The notes under the pieces: generated by a model
Databases searched by the model: none
Seen by the model: the letters and a program-made list of their open reading frames with translations, nothing else
What the model was told of the DNA's origin: nothing
In this document: one piece after another, positions 6,404 through 14,664 of the stretch
Layout: each line of letters starts with the position of its first letter
How positions within the stretch are numbered: the stretch's first letter is position 1
Program-made: the position numbers and the translations under genes
Source of the DNA: Oscillospiraceae bacterium
GTDB taxonomy: Bacteria > Bacillota > Clostridia > Oscillospirales > Acutalibacteraceae
Length of the DNA: 64,000 nt
Direction: 5' to 3'
Assembly (NCBI GenBank): GCA_031256825.1
Contig: JAIRPV010000029.1
Location: 1-64,000, forward strand

Positions 6404-7780
6404 TTATCCGATCAGCAGACCAACCGCCGTGCGCACATCCGCCGCGCCCGCAATTTCAATTTCTCCGCGCAGCTTTGCGGGCAGCGCCTTCAGGTTTTGC
6501 CGCGGGATCACGCACTTGGTGAACCCCAGCCGCGCCGCTTCGCGCACGCGCTGTTCGCATTGGCCAACCGATCGCAGCTCCCCGCCCAGGCCAATTTCTC
6601 CAAACGCCAGCGCGTTTTCGGGCAGCGCCGCGTCTTTCAGCCCTGAAACCAGCGCCAGCGCAATGGATAAATCCGTTGAGGGTTCGTCGAGTTTCAGCCC
6701 GCCCACCACATTGATATAGGTATCCATATTGCCAAAAAAATAGCCCGCGCGCTTTTCGAGCACCGCCATGAGCATCGAAGCGCGGCTGCCGTCCACGCCG
6801 TTGGCCATGCGGCGCGGGTTGCCAAAGCCCGTTGGGGCAACAAGCCCCTGCACTTCGGCTAAAATTGGCCGGCTGCCCTCCATCACGCACGCCACGCAGC
6901 TGCCCGAAACGCCTTTGGGCCGCCCGGCAATCAGCATCATGCTGGGGTTGTCCACCTCCCGCAGGCCCCCGTCGCACATCTCGAACACGCCAATCTCGTT
7001 GGTGGAGCCATAGCGATTTTTCACAGCGCGCAAAATCCGGTAGCTCATATGGCGTTCGCCCTCAAAATAGAGCACCGCATCCACAATATGTTCGAGCACC
7101 TTCGGCCCGGCAATGTTGCCGTCTTTGTTGACATGCCCCACCAGCATCATGGGGACATTCAGCTGTTTGGCGCATCGCAGGAGCAGGTTCGTGCTCTCGC
7201 GCACCTGTGTAACGCTTCCTGTGGAGCTGCTGATATCCGCCACATTCATCGTCTGAATGGAGTCGATGATGACCAGCCCCGGGCGGCTGCCACGCACATG
7301 TTCGCAGATGGCCGCCACATCGGTTTCGCATAAAACCGTCAGCCGCTCCGTGATCACCCCCAGCCGGTCGGCCCGCAGCTTCAGCTGATGAGGCGATTCC
7401 TCGCCGGAAACATACAAAATATCCGCCGCGCCGCCCAGCGTCTGGCAAATTTGCAGCAAAATCGTCGATTTCCCAATGCCCGGGTCGCCCCCGAGCAGCA
7501 CAACAGAGCCTTTTACAAGCCCCCCGCCCAACACGCGGTCCAGCTCGCCCAGGCCCGTGTGGTAGCGCAGGGCGTTGTCGGAAGTAATATCGTTGAGCCG
7601 CCGCGCTTCGCTGTGCAGCGTCCCGCCGGGCCTCGCTGCTTTCCCCCCTGCCTCCTGTGCCCTGAGAACGGTCTCTTCCATGTGGTTCCATTCCCCGCAG
7701 CCGGGGCAGCAACCCATCCATTTTGAGCTTTCGTATCCACACAGCGCGCAGATGTAAACGGTTTTTGGTTTGGCTGCCAT
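6404..7780 (-). CDS. radA: DNA repair protein RadA/Sms
   Basis: A 458-residue branch-migration ATPase that processes recombination intermediates with RecA. Order of domains: N-terminal zinc finger CALC...CCPGC (residues 11-28), RecA-like core with Walker A GGDPGIGKST (97-106), the RadA-specific KNRYGS motif near residue 255, and a C-terminal Lon-like domain (GLKLDEPSTDLSIALAL). The linker after the finger (RAQEAGGKAARPGG, about 40-53) is coded by CAGGRGG-type heptanucleotides that recur elsewhere in the window. Last gene of the coaX-radA operon. Confidence 0.96.
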   Translation of the reverse strand: MAAKPKTVYICALCGYESSKWMGCCPGCGEWNHMEETVLRAQEAGGKAARPGGTLHSEARRLNDITSDNALRYHTGLGELDRVLGGGLVKGSVVLLGGDPGIGKSTILLQICQTLGGAADILYVSGEESPHQLKLRADRLGVITERLTVLCETDVAAICEHVRGSRPGLVIIDSIQTMNVADISSSTGSVTQVRESTNLLLRCAKQLNVPMMLVGHVNKDGNIAGPKVLEHIVDAVLYFEGERHMSYRILRAVKNRYGSTNEIGVFEMCDGGLREVDNPSMMLIAGRPKGVSGSCVACVMEGSRPILAEVQGLVAPTGFGNPRRMANGVDGSRASMLMAVLEKRAGYFFGNMDTYINVVGGLKLDEPSTDLSIALALVSGLKDAALPENALAFGEIGLGGELRSVGQCEQRVREAARLGFTKCVIPRQNLKALPAKLRGEIEIAGAADVRTAVGLLIG

Positions 7781-7808
7781 CGCAAAAAACTCCTGTCATC
7801 AGCTATTG

Positions 7809-8372
7809 TCATTCGGCGGCGGCGCCCGCCCAGCCCCGTTCCGTCAGCACCCGTCCCACTGGCCGGTCGAACGCGCCGCGCGGCAATCGTTCCATAAAAA
7901 ACGCTTCGTAACAAACGCCAACGCTTTCGCCGGAAAACCCCGCAAGGAACCGATCGTAATATCCACCGCCATAGCCCAGCCGATATCCCTCCCGGTCGAA
8001 CGCCAGCCCGGGGGTCAGGCAAAGCGTCGCGTGCCGGGCGGGCAGCGCCGCGCGCGGCTCCGGAATCCCATAAGCGCCGGGCCGCAGGCCGTCCCAGTCT
8101 TCCACAGCGTAAAACGTCATTTCACGGGCGTCCGGCGTGCACTTCGGCAGATAAACCTGCCCGTGAAAGGCCCGCAGCGCGGGCAGAAGATTCGGCTCCG
8201 AGCCAATGGGATAAAACGCCAGCACCAGCGCGTGGTTTTCCAAAACATCGCGCAAAGCCAGGCAAATCGCTTCGTCTGCCGCGCGTTTGCGCTCCGGCGC
8301 AAAGGCCGCGCGCCGCGCCAGCAATTCCCGGCGCAGCAGCTTTTTTTCCGTGTCGGTATCCCTTATGGGCAT
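7809..8372 (-). CDS. fthC: 5-formyltetrahydrofolate cyclo-ligase (MTHFS)
   Basis: A 187-residue ATP-dependent enzyme converting 5-formyl-THF to 5,10-methenyl-THF in the cytosol. Family marks are the N-terminal KKLLRRELLARRAAF, the substrate segment FYPIGSEPNLLPAL, LRPGAYGIPEP, and the ATP-binding GYRLGYGGGYYDRFL. Usual length for the family. It starts inside the end of the DJ-1-like gene (10-bp overlap) and has no strong ribosome site of its own, so translational coupling is likely. Confidence 0.93.
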   Translation of the reverse strand: MPIRDTDTEKKLLRRELLARRAAFAPERKRAADEAICLALRDVLENHALVLAFYPIGSEPNLLPALRAFHGQVYLPKCTPDAREMTFYAVEDWDGLRPGAYGIPEPRAALPARHATLCLTPGLAFDREGYRLGYGGGYYDRFLAGFSGESVGVCYEAFFMERLPRGAFDRPVGRVLTERGWAGAAAE

Positions 8373-8902
8373 TGTATCTGCCCCGCGATTTCCTCCGCCT
8401 TTTCCTGGGAAACAAGGTAGGCCGCCAGCGCCAGCCCAAAGGCCGCCGCGCAGCCCGCGCCCCGCGCGGTTATCACATTGCCGTCGGTGACCACAGGGTC
8501 AAACAAAACCGTTGCGCCGGCCAGTTGCGCTTCGTATCCGGGGAAGCAGCAGGCGCGCCTCCCCCGCAAATAACCGTATTTGCCCAGAACCGAAGGCGCG
8601 GCGCAGATGGCGGCCAGCAGCCCGCCGTTTTTGTTCGCGGCCGCCAGCGCTTTCTCTAAAACAGCCGATTGCGCCAGCCGCGCGTGCCCCGGCCCGCCGG
8701 GCAAAATCACGCCCTCCAGGCGCGCAAGATCAAGTTCGTCTTCCGTCGTGTCGCAGAGCATCCCAACGCCGTGCGCGCCCGTCACGGTCGCCGTCTTGCC
8801 CAGCGCAACGGTGCAAATTTCCACCCCCGCGCGGCGCAAAATGTCCAGCGGAGCAATGGCCTCCAGCTCCTCGAACCCCTCGGCAAAAAATTCGCAGATC
8901 AT
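8363..8902 (-). CDS. DJ-1/PfpI family protein
   Basis: A 179-residue flavodoxin-like protein of the DJ-1/YajL branch. The nucleophile elbow is AICAAPSVLG with its Cys, the conserved Glu is in FFAEGFEELEAI, and LEGVILPGGPGHARL is the family GG motif. Members act in oxidative-stress protection or as glyoxalase/deglycase-like enzymes; the actual activity is unknown here. ATG with GGAGGGAG upstream. It sits in the coaX-radA operon. Confidence 0.88.
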   Translation of the reverse strand: MICEFFAEGFEELEAIAPLDILRRAGVEICTVALGKTATVTGAHGVGMLCDTTEDELDLARLEGVILPGGPGHARLAQSAVLEKALAAANKNGGLLAAICAAPSVLGKYGYLRGRRACCFPGYEAQLAGATVLFDPVVTDGNVITARGAGCAAAFGLALAAYLVSQEKAEEIAGQIQCP

Positions 8903-8920
8903 AGAACCGCTCCCTCCTGT

Positions 8921-9877
8921 TTATTCCGCAAACACCGCGATAAACTTTTCCAGCAGCCGCTCCGGGTAATACGAAAGTTTCGCCCGGCGCAGCCCTTCGT
9001 CACCCAGGTCTTCCTCCCGGTTGATGAACTCAAATTCCGTCAGCCGCTCCGCAAAGCACTTGTTGATCATCTGATAAGCCCCGGTCTCTGGCATCGCTTT
9101 TTCAAAATGCGTGCAGAACGTGCCGCCGCCCAGCGCTTCGCCCACTGTGAAAGCGGCAATCTTGCCGCCAACGCGCAGCAGCCCGCCGCGCAGGCCAAAG
9201 GCTTCGTAGTGCTCGAACGCGCGGCGCAGGGCGCGCTCCTCTTCGGCAAGGCCCTCGGGGTCGCGCTCGGCGTGCAGCTCGGCCCATTCCCGCGCCATTT
9301 TCAGGCATTCCTCCCTGTTATCCGCGTCAATTTCCTCGTAGCTCCAGTGGTTGTTTTTCATAAAACGGGCCACATGGTTGCGCTTTTGGTGATATTTCTT
9401 CCCCGCCAGCTGCGCCAGGTCTTCCCGCCGATAGATATAGTCCGCGTCGGCCCTGTCGCTTTCGCAAATAAATTGCCCCGGGCAGGCGGCTTCCAGCAGT
9501 GGGATATCCCCTTCCGTCAGCCCATAAAGCGAAAGCGGCAGCCCGCGTTGCCGCGCGTCGTCTTTCAGCAGCGCAACAACGCGGCGCAGCGCCGGCGTGT
9601 CGTCCAGCGGCCCAATGGGCAGGCTATAGACCAAACGGCAGCCGTCGCTTTCCGTCCAGCAGGCGCAGCGGGCAAGGAAGAATCCCCAGGCGCGGGCAAT
9701 TTCGGTGCGATAGCGCCCGCTCCAGGCATAAATATTCCCGAATGCGTATTCGCAGCCCATGCGGCCCGCGGCGCGCAAAATCGGTTTTGCCCATGCGATA
9801 TCTTCCGGCTTTGGCGCATGGAAGTCAAGCAAAGCGGCTTCCGGTTCGTTCGCGGATAACAGTGCGGATGTGCTCAT
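8921..9877 (-). CDS. DUF2156 (lysyl-phosphatidylglycerol-synthase C-terminal-like) protein
   Basis: A 318-residue soluble protein of the double-GNAT fold used by the catalytic part of MprF-type aminoacyl-PG synthases but without the MprF membrane domain. Visible marks: KYHQKRNHVARFMKNNHWSY, then an acyltransferase-like GGLLRVGGKIAAFTVGEAL and the C-terminal EFINREEDLGDEGLRRAKLS. Stand-alone DUF2156 proteins are common in Clostridia and mostly uncharacterised; aminoacyl- or acyl-transfer is plausible. Start 9877 has GGAGGA six bases upstream. It begins 53 bases inside the end of tmk in another frame. Confidence 0.8.
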   Translation of the reverse strand: MSTSALLSANEPEAALLDFHAPKPEDIAWAKPILRAAGRMGCEYAFGNIYAWSGRYRTEIARAWGFFLARCACWTESDGCRLVYSLPIGPLDDTPALRRVVALLKDDARQRGLPLSLYGLTEGDIPLLEAACPGQFICESDRADADYIYRREDLAQLAGKKYHQKRNHVARFMKNNHWSYEEIDADNREECLKMAREWAELHAERDPEGLAEEERALRRAFEHYEAFGLRGGLLRVGGKIAAFTVGEALGGGTFCTHFEKAMPETGAYQMINKCFAERLTEFEFINREEDLGDEGLRRAKLSYYPERLLEKFIAVFAE

Positions 9878-10502
9878 GGATCTCCTCCGGCGTATATGGC
9901 AAAGTGGCGCCTTGCGCGGCGCATGGAATGATTGTCCAGTGCATGGCCTTCGCGGCGGCGGCCGCCGCAATGGCGCATTGTTCCAGATAAGCAAAATCGG
10001 CTTCGTGGATATCCCGTTTCCCATCGTCGCCCGCGTAGCGCGCGCTGATCAGCTGCTTCGAAAACGCCAGCGGCATGTCAAGATACAACACCAGATCCGG
10101 CGCCGGGATTCCCAATTTTTGGTATTCTGTGTCCTCCAGCCAGGCAAAAAAGGCGGGCCAGTCCTCCGGCGGCAGCTTTGTGGCCTGGTGATACGCGTTC
10201 GACGTGGTATACCGGTCGGCCAATATGATTTCGCCCGCAGCGTATGCCGCCGCCCATTTCAGCCGATAGTTCGCGTAGCGATCCACCGCGTAAAACAGCG
10301 AAGCGGCGTAGGCGTTCACATCGCCCGGCGCGCGCCCGAAGCGCCCGGCCAGGTATTGCCGCACCAGCAAACTGCTGCCGTCTTCGTAGTCGGGCAGCTT
10401 GATGGTCTTCACCGGCCTGCTTTGGGCGCTCAGCCAGTCGCGCAGCAATCGCAGCTGCGTGCTTTTGCCGCTGCCGTCAAGGCCTTCGAGGACAATGAGC
10501 AT
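9825..10502 (-). CDS. tmk: Thymidylate kinase
   Basis: dTMP kinase of 225 residues, phosphorylating dTMP to dTDP. Walker A is GLDGSGKST at residues 7-15, the DRY/RYTTSNAY segment is ILADRYTTSNAYHQATK, and a LID region follows LDMPLAFSKQLISAR. The C-terminal end overlaps the next gene by 53 bases. It follows the ECF S component by 3 bases, consistent with one transcript. Confidence 0.92.
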   Translation of the reverse strand: MLIVLEGLDGSGKSTQLRLLRDWLSAQSRPVKTIKLPDYEDGSSLLVRQYLAGRFGRAPGDVNAYAASLFYAVDRYANYRLKWAAAYAAGEIILADRYTTSNAYHQATKLPPEDWPAFFAWLEDTEYQKLGIPAPDLVLYLDMPLAFSKQLISARYAGDDGKRDIHEADFAYLEQCAIAAAAAAKAMHWTIIPCAAQGATLPYTPEEIHEHIRTVIRERTGSRFA

Positions 10503-10505
10503 GGC

Positions 10506-11099
10506 TTACCTGCTTTCTAACGCCTTTTTTACCGCCAGGCTCACCGGCACCGCCAACAGCACCGCAGCGGCAATTTCAATCGGCGCGTTCAGCCCTGCGG
10601 CCACCCAGATCCATTTCCCCAGCCCGCCGATGCTCACATTTTCAATTTGCAGCGCGTTGTGATAGAGCAGATAGAGCATGCTCAGCGTAACAATGGTGTT
10701 TGTCAGCGCGCCGCCGAACGCGGCAATGCCCGCCGCCAGCGCGGTTTTCAGCTGTTTGGCCCTGCGGCTGAGCGCCCAAAACAGCAGCCCCGCCACAAGC
10801 CCCGCCAGCACCCTGGGCAGAATGGAAGTCAGCGGGTTGCGAAACAGCAGCCCGTCGGCCGGGGGAACGAGATACGCTTTGATCAGGCAGGTGACGCCCC
10901 ACACCGCGCCCATTGAAACGCCGCCGGGAATGCCCAGCGTCACGGCCGCAACAATCACAGGCAGGTGAATGAGCGTGATGCTCAGCGCGCCCGTGTTGAG
11001 GTAGCCAATCGGTGTGAACGTCAGGATGATGATGAGCGCCGTGAGCATGCTGTAGGCCGAAATGCGGAACAGTTTTTGCCGTTGGAATGTTTGTGCCAT
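10506..11099 (-). CDS. ECF transporter S component, probably for pantothenate
   Basis: A 197-residue membrane protein with about six hydrophobic segments. It is the substrate-binding (S) subunit of an energy-coupling-factor importer, which shares the EcfAAT module coded elsewhere. The N-terminus (SAYSMLTALIIILTFTPIGY) and GIPGGVSMGAVWG are typical of the PanT/FolT-like S families. It lies next to coaX, so pantothenate is the most likely cargo; this is inferred from context. GGAGG seven bases before the ATG. Confidence 0.8.
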   Translation of the reverse strand: MAQTFQRQKLFRISAYSMLTALIIILTFTPIGYLNTGALSITLIHLPVIVAAVTLGIPGGVSMGAVWGVTCLIKAYLVPPADGLLFRNPLTSILPRVLAGLVAGLLFWALSRRAKQLKTALAAGIAAFGGALTNTIVTLSMLYLLYHNALQIENVSIGGLGKWIWVAAGLNAPIEIAAAVLLAVPVSLAVKKALESR

Positions 11100-11222
11100 G
11101 GTAATCCTCCTTGCTGCCGCTCCCTGCGGATGCGGCGCTTGTTGATGTATATCTATCTTTCCCGTTTCGGCGGTAATTCTCCGTTTGGATGAGTTCCGCC
11201 CCGGGAAAGACGATACCCGCAG
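11100..11222. other. Gap between coaX and the S-component gene
   Basis: No gene, riboswitch or terminator recognised; the genes on both sides probably share a transcript. Confidence 0.3.
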
Positions 11223-12023
11223 TCACCGGTTCTTTCGGTAAATTTCCCGCAGACCGGTCAGGGCCAGTTCCCCGTTGAAGATAACCTCCCGCGCGCAGTG
11301 GCGCACAATATCTTTGGCAAGGCCGCCCGTGGCGGCAACGCTTGCGGCGGGCGCGCCCAGTTCCGCTTCCATGCGCGCGAGCATCCCGTCGATCATGCAG
11401 GCTGTGCCAAAAACCGCGCCGGACTGGATGGATTCCACGCTGTCAGCGCCGATGGTCCGCCCGGGCAATTCCAGCCCAACGTGCGGCAGCAGCGACGTGC
11501 GCGCGGCCAGCGCTTCGAGCGAGAGCGCAACGCCCGCGGCAATAGAACATCCTAAAAAATTGCCCTGCGCGTCTACGGCGCTGATTTTGGTTGCCGTGCC
11601 AAGGTCAATAATCAAACATGGCAGCGGATACAGCGTTTTTGCCGCAACCGCCGTGGCGATCAGATCCGCGCCAAGCTGTGCGGGGTTGTTGATTTTGATG
11701 TTCAGCCCCGTCTTGATCCCCGGGGCCAGCACAAGCGGTTCGCGCCCGGTCAGCATTTGCAGCGCCTGCGCGAGCGTGGAAGTCAGTTCCGCCACCACGC
11801 TGCCGATTGCCGCGTCGCCGCAGTCTTCCGCGCGCAGGCCGTGCAAAGCGAACACCTGCCGCAGTTGAATGGCCAGCTCATCTTTTGTGGCGCGCCGGTC
11901 GGTCTTGAGCCTTGCGCTGAACAGCAGCCGTCCCCCGGCCCCGCCTCCCGCCTCCTGCCCCCTGTCTCCTGCATAGGCTCCCAGCGACAGGTTGGAGTTT
12001 CCGGCGTCGATGGTCAACAGCAT
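11223..12023 (-). CDS. coaX: Type III pantothenate kinase
   Basis: A 266-residue kinase of the ASKHA fold, catalysing the first step of coenzyme A synthesis; this type is insensitive to CoA feedback. Family marks: MLLTIDAGNSN (phosphate loop), IGSVVAELTSTL, GADLIATAVAAKTLY, LIIDLGTATKISAVD and GCSIAAGV. ATG 12023 is eight bases after GGGG. Residues 20-32 (GDRGQEAGGGAGG) enlarge the first beta hairpin compared with usual CoaX proteins and are coded by in-frame CAGGRGG heptanucleotides. First gene of a seven-gene operon. Confidence 0.93.
   Translation of the reverse strand: MLLTIDAGNSNLSLGAYAGDRGQEAGGGAGGRLLFSARLKTDRRATKDELAIQLRQVFALHGLRAEDCGDAAIGSVVAELTSTLAQALQMLTGREPLVLAPGIKTGLNIKINNPAQLGADLIATAVAAKTLYPLPCLIIDLGTATKISAVDAQGNFLGCSIAAGVALSLEALAARTSLLPHVGLELPGRTIGADSVESIQSGAVFGTACMIDGMLARMEAELGAPAASVAATGGLAKDIVRHCAREVIFNGELALTGLREIYRKNR
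11945..11985 (-). repeat. In-frame heptanucleotide repeat inside coaX
   Basis: Coding strand: CAGGAGA, CAGGGGG, CAGGAGG, CGGGAGG, CGGGGCC in succession, a seven-base period. The same words occur in radA (7644-7662) and between two TasA-like genes (47912-48037). Confidence 0.6.
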
Positions 12024-12077
12024 GCACATTACCCCGCATTTATTATGATATCACGCCTGCTTTGCAAAGATATCCCC

Positions 12078-12125
12078 CGCCACAGGTCGTGTATTTATTA
12101 TACCACCATTTGGATAAAAAAGCAA
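12078..12125 (-). promoter_or_regulatory. coaX: Promoter of the coaX-radA operon
   Basis: Minus strand TTGCTT (12125-12120), 17 bases, TATAAT (12102-12097). From GTGGTATAATAAATAC onward, 29 bases (12106-12078) are identical to the uvrA promoter at 35488-35516. Confidence 0.75.
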
Positions 12126-12186
12126 TCCCTGATTTTTGCTCCTCCCGCCCCGCGCGGGATTTCCGTGCGTCAGCCTGATTTTTCTC

Positions 12187-12214
12187 TTGCATTCTCCCGA
12201 AAATCTGCTATAAT
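12187..12214 (+). promoter_or_regulatory. Promoter of the repeat-bearing membrane protein
   Basis: TTGCAT (12187-12192), 16 bases, TATAAT (12209-12214), followed by a GGGGGA ribosome site before ATG 12260. Confidence 0.6.
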
Positions 12215-12259
12215 AGACAGTAGATAATATCGCAGAATTCAGACGGCGGGGGAATCAAC

Positions 12260-13279
12260 ATGGACAAGCACGGGCGGAACACAAAACTGCGGGCGCTGGC
12301 GGCGCTGGCGGTTGGGGTGATTATGCTTGCCAGCGCGCGCGCGGCCCGGGCCGAAAACGAGCTGCCCAGCGAAATGCTGCCCTCTTCTATGGCTGCCGAC
12401 GCGACCACCATGGATCCCGATTTTGATACCACGCCTCCCCCGAACGGCGAGAATTCTACAACCGAAACCACCACCCGCTGGGAATCCCCAACGGACGAAT
12501 TCGGCGAAACGCTCTTCCCCCCGCTGCCCAGCGAAACCACAACAAAAAAGCCGACCACAACAAAGGCCACCACAACCACAAAAAAAACCACAACCTATAC
12601 CCTTCCCCCGTTTGAGGTCAATCCCGCCCATCCGGACGATACCTACACCGGCCCGCTCTGGTACCGCGAGAACCCCGATCTCTACGAAAACACAGTCGCG
12701 CAGGCAACGCGGCCTTCCACAACCGCGCCCGTCACCACCACAACGCAGGAAGAAGAAACGTTCCCTGATATGCAGGGGTACGACGACAGCGGCGCAGCCC
12801 TTCGCCGGATCGTATTGCTCGGCGCGGGGGCGTTGTTGGCGCTTGCCGCCCTTGTTGTGGTGATTCTGCTGTTCAAAGGCCGCAAAGAGGCGCGGGAAGA
12901 AGAGCAGCGCGTGCGGCCGCTGATGCAGCCAACGCCGCCGCCGAAGCCCGGCGAGCCAAAGCCTGTTGAAGAAATATCTGCTGCTAAGCCCGGCGAACCT
13001 GCGCCTGTCGAAGAAACACCTGCTTCTAAGCCCGGCGAGCCAGAGCCAATCGAAGAAATATCTGCTACGAAGCCCGGCGAGCCAGAGCCTGTCGAAGAAA
13101 TATCTGCTGCGAAGCCCGGCGAGCCAGAGCTTGTCGAAGAGTCTGTTCGCCTGGTAGATGAAATCGTCCGCCGCCGCCGGGAGCACGGCGCAGATATCCC
13201 GTGGCGGTTCCTGGATCTCAAGCCGCCGGAAGCCGCCGCGCCGGAAGGCAAAGACCCTCCCGAAACAAAAGAACCCTAA
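12260..13279 (+). CDS. Thr/Pro-rich single-pass membrane protein with PGEP repeats
   Basis: A 339-residue protein of unknown function. It has a signal peptide (residues 1-33, ALAALAVGVIMLASARAARA), a low-complexity Thr/Lys stretch (about 94-115), an outer region to about 180, one membrane segment (183-207, IVLLGAGALLALAALVVVIL), then a cytosolic tail with five 14-residue repeats of the type KPGEPEPVEEISAA (229-298, 42-bp DNA units from 12944). The Thr-rich spacer resembles that of the anchored protein at 45675-47069. Possibly a cell-surface or division-site scaffold; no family recognised. Confidence 0.75.
   Translation: MDKHGRNTKLRALAALAVGVIMLASARAARAENELPSEMLPSSMAADATTMDPDFDTTPPPNGENSTTETTTRWESPTDEFGETLFPPLPSETTTKKPTTTKATTTTKKTTTYTLPPFEVNPAHPDDTYTGPLWYRENPDLYENTVAQATRPSTTAPVTTTTQEEETFPDMQGYDDSGAALRRIVLLGAGALLALAALVVVILLFKGRKEAREEEQRVRPLMQPTPPPKPGEPKPVEEISAAKPGEPAPVEETPASKPGEPEPIEEISATKPGEPEPVEEISAAKPGEPELVEESVRLVDEIVRRRREHGADIPWRFLDLKPPEAAAPEGKDPPETKEP
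12944..13153 (+). repeat. Five 42-bp coding repeats
   Basis: Units begin AAGCCCGGCG at 12944, 12986, 13028, 13070 and 13112 and code for KPGEPxxxEExxAx. High identity between units suggests copy-number change by recombination. Confidence 0.85.
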
Positions 13280-13291
13280 GATTGCGGCCCG

Positions 13292-13342
13292 CCGTCGGGT
13301 TTTGCTGCGCAAAAGCGCGGCGAAACCCGGCGCTTTATTTTG
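13292..13342 (+). terminator. Probable terminator between convergent genes
   Basis: CGGGTTT (13296-13302) pairs with AAACCCG (13323-13329), extended by CGC/GCG, and is followed by CTTTATTTT. It ends the 12260 gene. Confidence 0.5.
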
Positions 13343-13443
13343 CGGCCCGCGCAAAAAGCGCTCCCCCTGAGAAGGAAAGCGCCGGGAACAGCAGCCGTGT
13401 ATCGTTTTCCCGTCTCCTGAAAGAAAAGATAGCGCCGCGGCCC

Positions 13444-14649
13444 CTACTTCTTTTTGGAATACTTCAACACATACACCGTGCGCATCAGCAGCGCGTCGAT
13501 CACGCCGATGTGGCGGACTTTGTCAAACAAATCGGCCGAAAGCGAAACGGCGCAGTTCTTTTCGGTAACAGTCTCCACCGCGCGGGCCTCCTCCAGGTTC
13601 GTGCCCACGCAAAGCGCGCCGTTGTCTTCAAGCAGCAGCGCGCTGCGGCCCTTCAGGGCTTTCGCGGCCAGCGCCGCGGATTCCAGCTGGCTGTTCGGAT
13701 TGTAGCGGTTCAGGCGCAGGTTGATTCCCGCAATCTGCGCAAAGTCATCCAAAAAGGGCAGCAGCTTCTGCCGCGCTTTTGAGGCCCGAATGATATCCGG
13801 CTGCTGGCTGTGCACAATCGCGTTGATTTTGTGGTTTTTCTGATAAATCGTCCGGTGCAGCTCCAGCGTTTCCGGCGGCTCCAGCCCTCCGGCCACCTTC
13901 CCGTTGGCAAGTGATACGTCGAGTATCGTGCCGTTGCGCCCTTCCATGCAAAAAGCGGCTCCGCTGCGGAAGCTCGTATAGGCCTCCAGGATAGGCGCGG
14001 GCTGCGTCGGCTGCGCGCGTCGCGCGTCGATGAGCGCGTGAATGCCCTCGAGGGTTTCGGCCACCTCGCCGGTGACTTCCGTCAGCCGGCTTTTCAGGTG
14101 CGCAAGGCAGGCTTTTTCCAGCGCGTCGGCCACCTGAAAGGCCGCTTCCGCGTCTTTGCCCACGCAAAGCGCGCCGTGGTGCGCCATGAGCACGGCGTTC
14201 GCGCCGGGGTATTCCTTCAGCGCCTTCGTTACGCCCTTTTTGAGCTTGCCCGTGCCGGGCAGGCCGTAGGCCGCAATGGGCACGGTTTCGCCCAACACGT
14301 CGGACCAGTAGGGCGACGCAACGGGCCGGCCCATCACCGCCGCGATGGAGGCGTTGCGCTGGTGCGTATGAATCACAAAATTGACCTGCGGCCGCAGCGC
14401 GTAGGCTTGCGCATGGATGCCCTTTTCGCTGCTGGGCTTCACCTCGCCGTCATACGCCAGATCAAAGATGTTCACCAGCACGATGTCGTCGGGGGTCAGG
14501 CCGTCGTAGGCCTTGCCGCTGGGGGTAATAACGAATTGCTTGTCGTCCACGCGGGCGCTGACATTGCCCCATGTGCGGGCGATCAGCCCGGTTTCCACTA
14601 ACCGCTTGCCCGCCGCGATCACAGCGAGCTTTGCTTCCAGAATGTCCAT
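13444..14649 (-). CDS. Double-domain class II aldolase/adducin protein
   Basis: 401 residues, two fused copies of the class II aldolase/adducin fold (single copies are about 200). The N-terminal copy (1-200) keeps the zinc ligands HTH in VIHTHQRNAS and HHG in MAHHGALCVG, plus the acidic proton donor region SSEKGIHAQAY. The C-terminal copy (about 215-401) has HSQQ and EDNGALCVG at the same places, so its metal site looks lost. Members cleave or decarboxylate sugar phosphates and hydroxy acids via a zinc enediolate. Start 14649 has GAGGAGG six bases upstream. Last gene of the aminotransferase operon. Confidence 0.85.
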   Translation of the reverse strand: MDILEAKLAVIAAGKRLVETGLIARTWGNVSARVDDKQFVITPSGKAYDGLTPDDIVLVNIFDLAYDGEVKPSSEKGIHAQAYALRPQVNFVIHTHQRNASIAAVMGRPVASPYWSDVLGETVPIAAYGLPGTGKLKKGVTKALKEYPGANAVLMAHHGALCVGKDAEAAFQVADALEKACLAHLKSRLTEVTGEVAETLEGIHALIDARRAQPTQPAPILEAYTSFRSGAAFCMEGRNGTILDVSLANGKVAGGLEPPETLELHRTIYQKNHKINAIVHSQQPDIIRASKARQKLLPFLDDFAQIAGINLRLNRYNPNSQLESAALAAKALKGRSALLLEDNGALCVGTNLEEARAVETVTEKNCAVSLSADLFDKVRHIGVIDALLMRTVYVLKYSKKK

Positions 14650-14664
14650 AAATGCCCTCCTCAA

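Noticed and set aside
8669..9859. 396-codon plus-strand frame opposite the DUF2156 gene
   Set aside because: It is a GC-driven antisense shadow; composition is Arg/Gln-rich, it has no ribosome site, and the minus strand carries a clear family match.
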